A stretch of 34,386 nucleotides of DNA. Origin: an uncultured Bacteroidales bacterium. GTDB taxonomy: Bacteria; Bacteroidota; Bacteroidia; Bacteroidales; Bacteroidaceae. A program made the position numbers and the translations under genes. The notes under the pieces were generated by a model that saw only the letters and a program-made list of their open reading frames with translations, was not told the DNA's origin and made no database searches. The stretch covers positions 507-34,892 of the forward strand of contig CADCIP010000042.1 of the NCBI GenBank assembly GCA_902801485.1. Direction: 5' to 3'. Shown piece by piece: positions 8,628 to 15,142 of this stretch (positions are counted from its first letter, which is position 1; each line of letters begins with the position of its first letter).

Positions 8628-10949
8628 ATGTTTGCACACATGAGGAAAATCATTCTGTCAACTATTGCCACACTGTTTTGTGTCGGTTCTTTTGCAATAA
8701 CAGACCCCGTTCAGTACGTGAATCCCTTGGTGGGCTCTCACTCTACGGGAGGCTTATCTACAGGTAATACCTATCCCGCGATTGCCCTTCCTTGGGGTAT
8801 GAACTTCTGGACTCCCCAGACCGGTAAGATGGGCGACGGATGGTGTTATACTTATGACGCTGAGAAAATTCGCGGCTTCAAGCAGACCCATCAGCCCAGT
8901 CCCTGGATGAACGACTATGGTATGTTCAACATTATGCCCGAGTGCGGCGAAGATTATATCTTTGATGAGGCTAAGCGCGCGAGTTGGTTCTCTCATAAGG
9001 CAGAGGTGAGCAAACCACATTATTATAAGGTATATCTGGCCGATTACGATATTGTAACAGAGGTTGCTCCTACCAGTCGTGCTGCCATCTTCCGCTTTAC
9101 CTATCCTGCTGGCAAGAGTTACCTGGTAGTAGATGCTTTCGACCGCGGTTCCTACGTAAAGATTATCCCCGAGCAGAATAAGATTGTGGGTTATACCACA
9201 CGTAACAGTGGAGGTGTGCCCCGTAACTTCAAGAACTACTTTGTTCTGCAGTTCGACCGTCCCTTCACCATTACCGCTATTAGCGATGCCGGTCAGGAGA
9301 ACAAGTCTGCACTCGAGACTACCAGCAAGCATGCCCAGGGTGTTGTCGGTTTCAATACCAAGCGCGGCGAACAGGTAAACGTCCGTGTTGCCAGTTCTTT
9401 TATCAGTATTGAGCAGGCCGAGCAGAACCTGAAGGAGTTGAGTAACAAGACCTTGGAGCAGGTTAGCGAGGAAGGCCGTCAGGAATGGAACAAGGTCCTC
9501 TCTACTATCGATGTACAGGACGAGAGCGATGTGGATCGCCTGCGTACTTTCTATAGCTGTCTTTATCGTAGCGTCCTCTTCCCCCGCAGCTTTTTCGAGA
9601 TTAATGCTCAGGGACAAGTGGTTCACTACAGCCCCTATAACGGCGAGACCCTTCCCGGCTATCTCTTTGCCGATACCGGTTTCTGGGATACCTTCCGTGC
9701 TTTGTTCCCCTTGGTGAACCTGATGTGGCCCTCTATGAGTCAGAAGATGCAGGAAGGTTGGGCCAATGCCTATAAGGAGAGCGGTTTCCTGCCCGAGTGG
9801 AGTGCTCCCGGTCATCGTGCCTGCATGGTAGGTAACAACTCAGCATCCGTAGTTGCCGATGCATATCTGAAGGGTGTTCGCGGTTATGATATCGATGCCC
9901 TGTGGGAGGCTGTTAAGCATGGTGCTAATGCCGACCTGCCCAGAACTACCAGTGGACGTAAGCAGTGGCAGACCTATAACAAGTTGGGCTATGTACCTTA
10001 CGATAGCATCAACGAGAGTGCTGCCCGTACCCTCGAATATGCCTTCGACGACTGGAGCATTTATAAGTTAGGACAGGCTTTGGGTAAGCCCGAGAAAGAA
10101 ATCCAGGTTTATGCCGAGCATGCCATGAACTACAAGAACCTCTTTGATAAGAGCCATAACCTGATGCGAGGCAAGTTGGCCAATGGCGAGTGGGCTCCCA
10201 ACTTCAATCCTTTCAAGTGGGGCGATGCCTTTACCGAAGGTAACAGCTGGCATTACTCTTGGAGTGTGTTCCATGACCCTCAGGGACTTATCGACCTGAT
10301 GGGCGGCACAGCCACCTTTAATCAGATGCTCGACAGCGTCTTTATCCTGCCTCCTATCTTCGACGACAGCTACTACGGCGGTGTTATCCACGAGATTCGT
10401 GAGATGCAGATTATGAATATGGGAAACTATGCTCACGGCAACCAGCCTATACAGCACATGATTTACATGTACAACTATAGCGGTCAGCCTTGGAAGACCC
10501 AGTATTGGTTGCGCGAGACTATGAACCGTATGTATAACGCCCATGCCGACGGTTATTGCGGCGACGAGGACAACGGTCAGACTTCTGCATGGTATATCTT
10601 CACTGCTATGGGCTTCTATCCCGTCTGCCCTGGTTCTAACCAGTATGTGCTGGGTGCTCCCTACTTCAAGAAGATGACGATGCATCTTGAGAATGGTAAG
10701 GATGTGGTGATTACAGCTCCCGAGAATAGCGATGAGAACCGTTACGTTCAGAAACTCACCGTTAACGGAGCAGAGCATAAGGTGAACTACGTGAACCATG
10801 CCGACCTGCTGCAGGGTGCCAGAATGGACTATGTGATGGGCCCCAAGGCAAACGAGTATCGCGGCAATACAGCAGAGGCTGCTCCCTATTCCTTCAGCAA
10901 GGAGTACAAGGCAGCACCCCAGAAGGGTAAAAAGAAGTCTAAGAAGTAA
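8628..10949 (+). CDS. GH92 family exo-alpha-mannosidase
   Basis: A 773-residue secreted glycosidase. After the signal peptide comes the typical YVNPLVGS start of the N-terminal beta-sandwich domain. The (alpha/alpha)6 catalytic domain contains GHRACMVGNNSASVVADAY and the TEGNSW motif; Glu537 would be the general acid by family analogy. GDEDNGQTSAWY at about 645-656 has acidic residues that would serve as base. GH92 enzymes are calcium-dependent, inverting alpha-mannosidases that trim N-glycans or yeast mannan; linkage preference cannot be read here. ATG 8628 directly follows the previous stop and has AAGGA 7 nt upstream, while ATG 8640 is an alternative that also gives a signal peptide. The lysine-rich end (KKGKKKSKK) is not a sorting tail. 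Confidence 0.92.
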   Translation: MFAHMRKIILSTIATLFCVGSFAITDPVQYVNPLVGSHSTGGLSTGNTYPAIALPWGMNFWTPQTGKMGDGWCYTYDAEKIRGFKQTHQPSPWMNDYGMFNIMPECGEDYIFDEAKRASWFSHKAEVSKPHYYKVYLADYDIVTEVAPTSRAAIFRFTYPAGKSYLVVDAFDRGSYVKIIPEQNKIVGYTTRNSGGVPRNFKNYFVLQFDRPFTITAISDAGQENKSALETTSKHAQGVVGFNTKRGEQVNVRVASSFISIEQAEQNLKELSNKTLEQVSEEGRQEWNKVLSTIDVQDESDVDRLRTFYSCLYRSVLFPRSFFEINAQGQVVHYSPYNGETLPGYLFADTGFWDTFRALFPLVNLMWPSMSQKMQEGWANAYKESGFLPEWSAPGHRACMVGNNSASVVADAYLKGVRGYDIDALWEAVKHGANADLPRTTSGRKQWQTYNKLGYVPYDSINESAARTLEYAFDDWSIYKLGQALGKPEKEIQVYAEHAMNYKNLFDKSHNLMRGKLANGEWAPNFNPFKWGDAFTEGNSWHYSWSVFHDPQGLIDLMGGTATFNQMLDSVFILPPIFDDSYYGGVIHEIREMQIMNMGNYAHGNQPIQHMIYMYNYSGQPWKTQYWLRETMNRMYNAHADGYCGDEDNGQTSAWYIFTAMGFYPVCPGSNQYVLGAPYFKKMTMHLENGKDVVITAPENSDENRYVQKLTVNGAEHKVNYVNHADLLQGARMDYVMGPKANEYRGNTAEAAPYSFSKEYKAAPQKGKKKSKK

Positions 10950-10961
10950 ACATTCTTTCTT

Positions 10962-12410
10962 ATGAAAAAAATAGTAACCATATTGTATGCAACGGTTTGT
11001 GTCGGCAGTCTGTCAGCACAGACTTTCACCATCACCGATTCCATGCAGTGGAAGGCATACGACGACTTCAACAGCGCCCTGTTGGATAAAACACGCAATA
11101 TCTATAAGGCCGACACAGAACAGAAGGCTGCCGACCACCGAGGCAACGGAGCACGCGACAACGACCGTTCCGGTTGTGCTGCCGCCATCTGGTGTCAGGC
11201 TATCTATTACGATATGGTCATCAATGCCTACAATCGTGCTAAGAACGAAGGTAATGAAGACCTGATGAAGAAGTACAAGACCCTGCACGATAGGATATAT
11301 GGTGGTGAGAAATCCCATTATGTCAACTTTAACTTCGATGACCCCAATACTAATAACGGATGGTTTGTTTATGACGATATCATGTGGTGGACCTGTGCCT
11401 TGGCTCGTGCATACCAGACTTTTGGAAAAGCAGAATATCTTACCAATTCCGAGAAGAGTTTCTGCCGTGTTTGGTACGGAAGTGCTAAGGTGGGCGATGA
11501 CGGTTCTTATGCCGATCCTGCCCGTTTCAGCGGAAAGTACGGCGGTGGAATGTTCTGGGAGTGGCAGCCTATTGCTAAGGCCAATCCACACAAAGAGGGC
11601 GATTTCCGCTCTGCCTGTATTAACTTTCCTACTGTTATAGCAGCCTGTCTGTTACATCAGTTGGTTCCTGAAGGCAGAGCTGTACCTACAGCGGCCCGCC
11701 CTACCCGTCAGACCAAGGAATGGTACTTGGAGAAGGCTATCGAGATTTACGACTGGGCCAGTAAGACTTTGGCTCCCACCAATGGTCGCGTAGCAGACGG
11801 AATTCACGGCGGCGGCCCCGAATATTCAGACCATCTGTATAATCAGGCTACATATATTGGTGCCAGTTGCCTGCTCTATAAACTTACGGGCGAGAATAAG
11901 TATCGTACCAATGCCATAAACGGCACACGCTATGTTTTTAACAGCATGGTAACCGGTACGGCAAAGATTCTTAATTTCGAGAACGGTTACGAGCAAGGCG
12001 TCTATGCGGCTATCTTTGCCCAGTATCTCCCGATGGTAGTATATGATCTGGGGCAGAAGTCATACCTTACTTATATTCAGCGTAACATGCAAAAAGCGTG
12101 GGACAATCGCGACCAGACACGTGGTCTTCAGGCAGGCAATTTTAATAAGAAGACCGCCGAGACGGATGTAGTGGAGAGTTACGGTGGTAGTGGAATGCCT
12201 GCCCTGATGCTAATGTTCCCTGCCCATATTTCAGCCGATGACATACAGGATGGCTTAGAGGATATTCCCTCAGGAGCAGTTGGCTTTAATTCCGACGTTT
12301 ACACCATCGATGGTAAACTGGTTATGAAGGATGCAACCCTTGGCCAGGTCGGAAATTTAGATAAAGGACTCTACATCTACCAGCAGAAGAAAATGCTGGT
12401 TAGAAAATAA
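10962..12410 (+). CDS. GH76 family endo-alpha-1,6-mannanase-like protein with T9SS-type tail
   Basis: A 482-residue protein with a signal peptide ending near SLSAQ and a GH76 (alpha/alpha)6 domain. The family's catalytic Asp-Asp pair is visible at residues 138-139 (WFVYDDIMWWT). Other conserved parts are GMFWEWQ, HGGGPEYSDHLYNQATYIGA and YGGSGMPALM. GH76 enzymes cut alpha-1,6-mannan backbones, which suits the GH92 gene 12 bp upstream. The last 45 residues (VYTIDGKLV through GLYIYQQKKMLVRK) look like a short T9SS C-terminal sorting domain, so it may be delivered to the cell surface. It is the last gene of the operon and is followed by a hairpin terminator at 12439-12473. Confidence 0.85.
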   Translation: MKKIVTILYATVCVGSLSAQTFTITDSMQWKAYDDFNSALLDKTRNIYKADTEQKAADHRGNGARDNDRSGCAAAIWCQAIYYDMVINAYNRAKNEGNEDLMKKYKTLHDRIYGGEKSHYVNFNFDDPNTNNGWFVYDDIMWWTCALARAYQTFGKAEYLTNSEKSFCRVWYGSAKVGDDGSYADPARFSGKYGGGMFWEWQPIAKANPHKEGDFRSACINFPTVIAACLLHQLVPEGRAVPTAARPTRQTKEWYLEKAIEIYDWASKTLAPTNGRVADGIHGGGPEYSDHLYNQATYIGASCLLYKLTGENKYRTNAINGTRYVFNSMVTGTAKILNFENGYEQGVYAAIFAQYLPMVVYDLGQKSYLTYIQRNMQKAWDNRDQTRGLQAGNFNKKTAETDVVESYGGSGMPALMLMFPAHISADDIQDGLEDIPSGAVGFNSDVYTIDGKLVMKDATLGQVGNLDKGLYIYQQKKMLVRK

Positions 12411-12438
12411 GTCGTAGTCTGTGTTTATAATTAGTTTC

Positions 12439-12476
12439 TCGCTCCTCAGTAAAGTTCTTTTATTGAGGAGCGAATA
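12439..12476 (+). terminator. Terminator of the glycan operon, overlapping the 3' end of the PfkB gene
   Basis: A perfect 10-bp inverted repeat, TCGCTCCTCA at 12439-12448 and TGAGGAGCGA at 12464-12473, is followed by ATATTTT on the plus strand. The left arm contains the stop codon of the convergent kinase gene (TGA at 12448-12446), so both transcripts would run through the hairpin. Confidence 0.7.
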
Positions 12477-13444
12477 TTTTCCCATGTCTTGTCAGAGAGT
12501 CGTGTCCCAATCACCTGAATAACATTTGTTGCAACTAAATCTCCCATCTTTAGGCATTGCTCTAACGATGCTCCTTTGCAGAAACCGTACAGAAATCCTC
12601 CTGAAAAGAAATCTCCTGCACCCGTAGTGTCCACAACCTTAACTTTCGATGTAGGAGTGTAAGCCTCTGTGCCGTATTTGTCCGACGAAGCTCCCCACAT
12701 AGCCATAGCACCTTTGCTACCCAGTTTCACTATGGTCAGGTTGCACAGTTGGGCTATACGTCTCATTCCTTCTTTGGCATCCGCCTCTTCCGTGAGGGCA
12801 GCACATTCCTCCTCGTTGGCAAAGACAATGTCTATATACTCTTCTAACAGGTGAAGAAACAGGGGACGAAGGGTTTGTGCCAGGTTGTAACTGCCCAGAT
12901 CGATGCACAGCGTCAGTCCTTCTTCTTTGGCTGTCCTGCATATTTTCTCTATCAGTTCACGGTTTAAAATCAGGTAACCCTCAATATACAGAAGGTTGTA
13001 ACCGTGGAACATATCAGGTGTTATCTCCTCGGGTCGCATCTGAGCCGCTGCACCCAAGTACGTTCCGAATGTCCGTTCTCCGTCGGCAGATATAAAGGTG
13101 TTGGCCACTCCCGAAGGTGTATCGCATAAGCTAAGTTGTGTCTGTATGCCCAGTTGCTTGAACGTCTCGGCAAAGAAACTGCCCGTTTCGTCTCTTCCTA
13201 TCTTTCCTATAAATCCAGGTGTGACACCTAAATTCGCTAGTGCCAGCATGGTGTTGCTTGCACATCCGCCTGTAGCTCTGTGTGGGTGTAGCGCTTTCAT
13301 GTGCAGGTGCAATTCGCGCATTCGTTCATCGTTAATAGGTGTCATGCCGCCTTTCGGGAGCTGTAGTGCGGTAAGCATTGAATCATCATTTATCTGCACC
13401 AATACATCTACTAATGCGTTGCCAATTCCAATTATTTTCTTCAT
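12446..13444 (-). CDS. PfkB-family carbohydrate / nucleoside kinase
   Basis: A 332-residue cytoplasmic ATP-dependent kinase of the ribokinase fold. The first PfkB signature region is GGCASNTMLALANLG from residue 59. The second is DTTGAGDFFSGG at 272-283, with Asp278 as catalytic base and GAGD as anion hole. Bacteroidales homologues are often labelled adenosine kinase, but fructose, ribose and other sugars are equally possible. The start is placed at ATG 13444 (KKIIGIGNALVDVL). Upstream codons run into the promoter, which has a TATCTTTG on the minus strand at 13469-13462. It converges on the mannan operon and is divergent from the tRNA-Asn pair. Confidence 0.9.
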   Translation of the reverse strand: MKKIIGIGNALVDVLVQINDDSMLTALQLPKGGMTPINDERMRELHLHMKALHPHRATGGCASNTMLALANLGVTPGFIGKIGRDETGSFFAETFKQLGIQTQLSLCDTPSGVANTFISADGERTFGTYLGAAAQMRPEEITPDMFHGYNLLYIEGYLILNRELIEKICRTAKEEGLTLCIDLGSYNLAQTLRPLFLHLLEEYIDIVFANEEECAALTEEADAKEGMRRIAQLCNLTIVKLGSKGAMAMWGASSDKYGTEAYTPTSKVKVVDTTGAGDFFSGGFLYGFCKGASLEQCLKMGDLVATNVIQVIGTRLSDKTWENIRSSIKELY

Positions 13445-13461
13445 TTGAATCATTTTTTTTG

Positions 13462-13469
13462 CAAAGATA
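13462..13469 (-). promoter_or_regulatory. -7 box of the PfkB kinase gene
   Basis: TATCTTTG on the minus strand, 17 bp before the start codon, would give a very short leader. No clear -33 box sits at the 20-nt spacing. It overlaps the region of the tRNA-Asn promoter pointing the other way. Confidence 0.5.
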
Positions 13470-13500
13470 TTGCATATTTCCAAAAAATGCTATACTTTTG
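13470..13500 (+). promoter_or_regulatory. Promoter of the tRNA-Asn pair
   Basis: TTG at 13470-13472, a 20-nt spacer and TACTTTTG at 13493-13500 lie 29 bp before the first tRNA-Asn, matching the spacing seen at tRNA-CAU and ribF. Confidence 0.75.
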
Positions 13501-13529
13501 CACCGCATTTGCAACAAAACTTTAATTTT

Positions 13530-13603
13530 GCTTCAGTAGCTCAGTTGGTTAGAGCACATGACTGTTAATCATGGGGTCGTTGGTTCAAGCCCATCCTGAA
13601 GCG
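13530..13603 (+). tRNA. tRNA-Asn (GTT), copy 1
   Basis: A 74-nt cloverleaf with a perfect 7-bp acceptor stem GCTTCAG/CTGAAGC, D stem GCTC/GAGC, anticodon stem CATGA/TCATG, and loop CTGTTAA (anticodon GTT). The T arm is GTTGG-TTCAAGC-CCATC with one T-T mismatch. The discriminator is G and CCA is not encoded. Confidence 0.95.
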
Positions 13604-13632
13604 CAAACAAGAGAAGTTAGCGAATGCACCCT

Positions 13633-13706
13633 GCTTCAGTAGCTCAGTTGGTTAGAGCACATGACTGTTAATCATGGGGTCGTTGGTTCAAGCCCATCCT
13701 GAAGCG
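13633..13706 (+). tRNA. tRNA-Asn (GTT), copy 2
   Basis: Identical over all 74 nt to the copy 29 bp upstream, including the T-stem mismatch. It is probably co-transcribed with copy 1 from the promoter at 13470-13500 and ended by the hairpin at 13709-13740. Confidence 0.95.
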
Positions 13707-13708
13707 CG

Positions 13709-13740
13709 AAAGCCGAGACAAATCTCGGCTTTTTCTTTTT
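13709..13740 (+). terminator. Rho-independent terminator of the tRNA-Asn transcript
   Basis: An 8-bp stem AGCCGAGA/TCTCGGCT (13711-13718 and 13723-13730) with a 4-nt loop is followed by TTTTCTTTTT. Confidence 0.9.
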
Positions 13741-13782
13741 CAGGTACTTTCACCAACACCTCATTGGTCGTAGGTCTTACGT

Positions 13783-13835
13783 CTATTAATACTTACAATA
13801 ATTTCTATTAATAGCAGCACTTTTTCCTATTAATA
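13783..13835. repeat. Three CTATTAATA iterons at exact 22-bp spacing
   Basis: CTATTAATA starts at 13783, 13805 and 13827, so each is 22 bp (about two helical turns) from the next. Sequence between the boxes is not conserved, as expected for binding sites on one DNA face rather than for a duplicated longer unit. Confidence 0.7.
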
Positions 13836-13890
13836 CCTGCAAATAAGGGCGTTTTGCAATCTTTTGAAAATGTAAAGATTATTCTTTCTT

Positions 13891-13928
13891 GTTAATACTC
13901 TCCCCTTTGGGGGAGTCGGAGAGGGGCC
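13891..13928. repeat. Degenerate right end of the dispersed repeat
   Basis: This stretch runs GTTAATACTCTCCCC, TTTGGGGGAG, then GGAGAGGGGCC. It follows the right end of the elements at 7649 and 34182 with substitutions and a lost hairpin. The rest of the element is absent. Confidence 0.55.
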
Positions 13929-14137
13929 TTTTTCCTCCCACACTAAGCAGTGAAAAATTCCTAACGTGGGAGTAAGTTTTTCATGGTTAAGCAGTAAAAA
14001 ACGGCTTGTTAAGTGGTTTTCTGATTTTGTAATGATAATTCCTTTTTCTCTTCTTTTCCGAAGATGGTTTTATGAAAAATAACCTAACATATACCCTAAA
14101 TGGCTACAAGCTCCGATGGTTATCGTTCTCATGCGAT

Positions 14138-14323
14138 GTTACCTGTTGTCGCAACAGGTAACTAACACCTCACTAACAGGTAACTCATCATAATCTTGAA
14201 ATCATAATTTTCTGATGTTACCTGTGTGTTACCTGTTAGTTACCTGTTAGGCAAACAGGTAACACGCTGTCATCACCGATGGTTGTCGGTACAATCACTA
14301 TCTTAAGTTAGGTGTTACCTGTT
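14138..14323. repeat. Array of eight GTTACCTGT boxes
   Basis: Plus-orientation boxes start at 14138, 14217, 14228, 14239 and 14314. Minus-orientation boxes (AACAGGTAAC) are at 14153-14162, 14175-14184 and 14254-14263. The plus boxes at 14217, 14228 and 14239 are exactly 11 bp apart and the two adjacent minus boxes are 22 bp apart. Two pairs form 25-bp palindromes of equal geometry, 14138-14162 and 14239-14263. This looks like a multi-site binding region for a DNA-binding protein. It starts about 390 bp upstream of vsr. Confidence 0.85.
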
Positions 14324-14489
14324 TTGCGAATATTCAATAATTTCCAGCCCCGTGAGTCTGCACTTGCTGATCCCCATTTATCTGATATCCTATCAGTTTT
14401 CCATATCATACAGAATGGAATCAAGAACATTTGTTGAGGTGTGAATCACTTTTTCTTCGACAGACAAAAGTCTATGTTAGAATAATCCT

Positions 14490-14497
14490 TATCTTTG
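14490..14497 (+). promoter_or_regulatory. -7 box (TATCTTTG) before vsr
   Basis: TATCTTTG lies 29 bp before the vsr start codon at 14527. No TTTG sits 20 nt further upstream, so the -33 part is weak. Confidence 0.45.
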
Positions 14498-14526
14498 CAG
14501 TAGAAATTCGAGTAAGATATATCCCT

Positions 14527-15084
14527 ATGGACCGCCTGACTCCACAACAACGACATTCAAACATGGATGCTATCCGCAGTAAGGATACGAAGCCTGAGAT
14601 GATTGTGCGGCGTGGGTTGTGGAGTAGAGGATTCCGATATCGTTTGAACTATAAGCGGCTGCCTGGGCATCCGGACCTGGTGCTGAGGAAATACCGTACG
14701 TGTATCTTTGTGAACGGGTGCTTCTGGCACGGACACCACATCCATTTGCCATTTGACCATTTACAATTTACGATTGAGGATTCGGAGTGCTGTAAGATTC
14801 CGAAGACGAACAGGGAATTCTGGGTAGCGAAGATTCGGAGGAACATGGAGCGGGACAAGGAAGAGCAGCGGAAACTGGCGGCAATGGGTTGGCATTGCAT
14901 CACCATCTGGGAATGTGAGTTGAAACCTAAAGTCAGAGAGCAGACGTTGGAATCACTTGCTTTCACGCTTAATCACATCTGGCTGCAAGACAGAGGATGT
15001 AAGATGGCTGATGTAAGAAGTAAGATGTACTCTCAGTTGGAAGAAGAAGGTGAGAATTACCTGAAAGTAGCGGAGGATGTATGA
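14527..15084 (+). CDS. vsr: Very short patch repair (Vsr) endonuclease with in-frame insertion
   Basis: Vsr nicks DNA 5' of the T in G-T mismatches that arise from deaminated 5-methylcytosine. The 185-residue product starts MDRLTPQQRHSNMDAI, has the catalytic aspartate at residue 50 (PGHPDL), and NGCFWHGH at 63-70. NREFWVAKIRRNMERD sits at 95-110 and WEC at 128-130. Compared with the E. coli enzyme, the segment between GCFWHGH and PKT is 14 residues longer. The extra 42 bases are a degenerate heptanucleotide array (14736-14777). The C-terminal tail is also partly encoded by heptamer repeats, and the stop codon itself lies in one. No cytosine methyltransferase gene is next to it, which is unusual for vsr. 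Whether the insertion next to the zinc-binding region is tolerated is unclear. Confidence 0.88.
   Translation: MDRLTPQQRHSNMDAIRSKDTKPEMIVRRGLWSRGFRYRLNYKRLPGHPDLVLRKYRTCIFVNGCFWHGHHIHLPFDHLQFTIEDSECCKIPKTNREFWVAKIRRNMERDKEEQRKLAAMGWHCITIWECELKPKVREQTLESLAFTLNHIWLQDRGCKMADVRSKMYSQLEEEGENYLKVAEDV
14736..14777. repeat. Degenerate heptanucleotide array inside vsr
   Basis: Six consecutive 7-mers can be read: CCACATC, CATTTGC, CATTTGA, CCATTTA, CAATTTA, CGATTGA (the first is the least certain). The total of 42 bases matches the 14 extra residues of this Vsr relative to E. coli, so the array appears to be an in-frame insertion. Confidence 0.6.
14996..15030. repeat. Heptanucleotide array in the 3' end of vsr
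   Basis: Five 7-mers in a row: GATGTAA, GATGGCT, GATGTAA, GAAGTAA, GATGTAC. They encode part of the non-conserved Vsr tail. Confidence 0.75.
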
Positions 15085-15103
15085 TGGAAGATGTAAGATG
15101 GAA
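15076..15103. repeat. Heptanucleotide array across the vsr stop codon
   Basis: Four 7-mers: GATGTAT, GATGGAA, GATGTAA, GATGGAA. They are the same family as the array at 14996. The vsr stop TGA (15082-15084) is formed at the junction of the first two units. Confidence 0.75.
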
Positions 15104-15142
15104 GTAGGTGAGATAATATCACAAAAACAAAACGAAGAGACG

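Larger units (their letters stand above)
13741..14489. other. Gene-free, repeat-rich region between tRNA-Asn and vsr
   Basis: About 750 bp with no plausible open frame on either strand. It holds three CTATTAATA boxes at 22-bp intervals (13783-13835) and a degenerate end of the dispersed repeat (13891-13928). It also holds a CTCCCAC/GTGGGAG inverted repeat (13935-13972), two TAAGCAGT words 44 bp apart (13944, 13988), and eight GTTACCTGT boxes (14138-14323). CCGATGGTT flanks the last array at 14113 and 14276. The density of ordered protein-site-like repeats suggests a regulatory, replication or partition region, but no matching protein gene is next to it. Confidence 0.6.

Noticed and set aside
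7644-8639. Long minus-strand frame across the DUF1080 gene and the repeat
   Set aside because: It is the shadow of the DUF1080 gene; its N-terminal codons come from antisense of coding DNA and its C-terminal part is translated from the dispersed repeat.
8754-9815. Minus-strand 353-codon frame inside GH92
   Set aside because: Antisense of a well-recognised gene with no domain features; long shadow frames are expected from the codon use here.
14138-14323. Repeated GTTACCTGT boxes as a CRISPR array or DnaA-box origin
   Set aside because: Units are only 9-10 bp, occur in both orientations and lack spacers of constant length; the sequence does not match the DnaA box TTATNCACA, and no cas genes are near.
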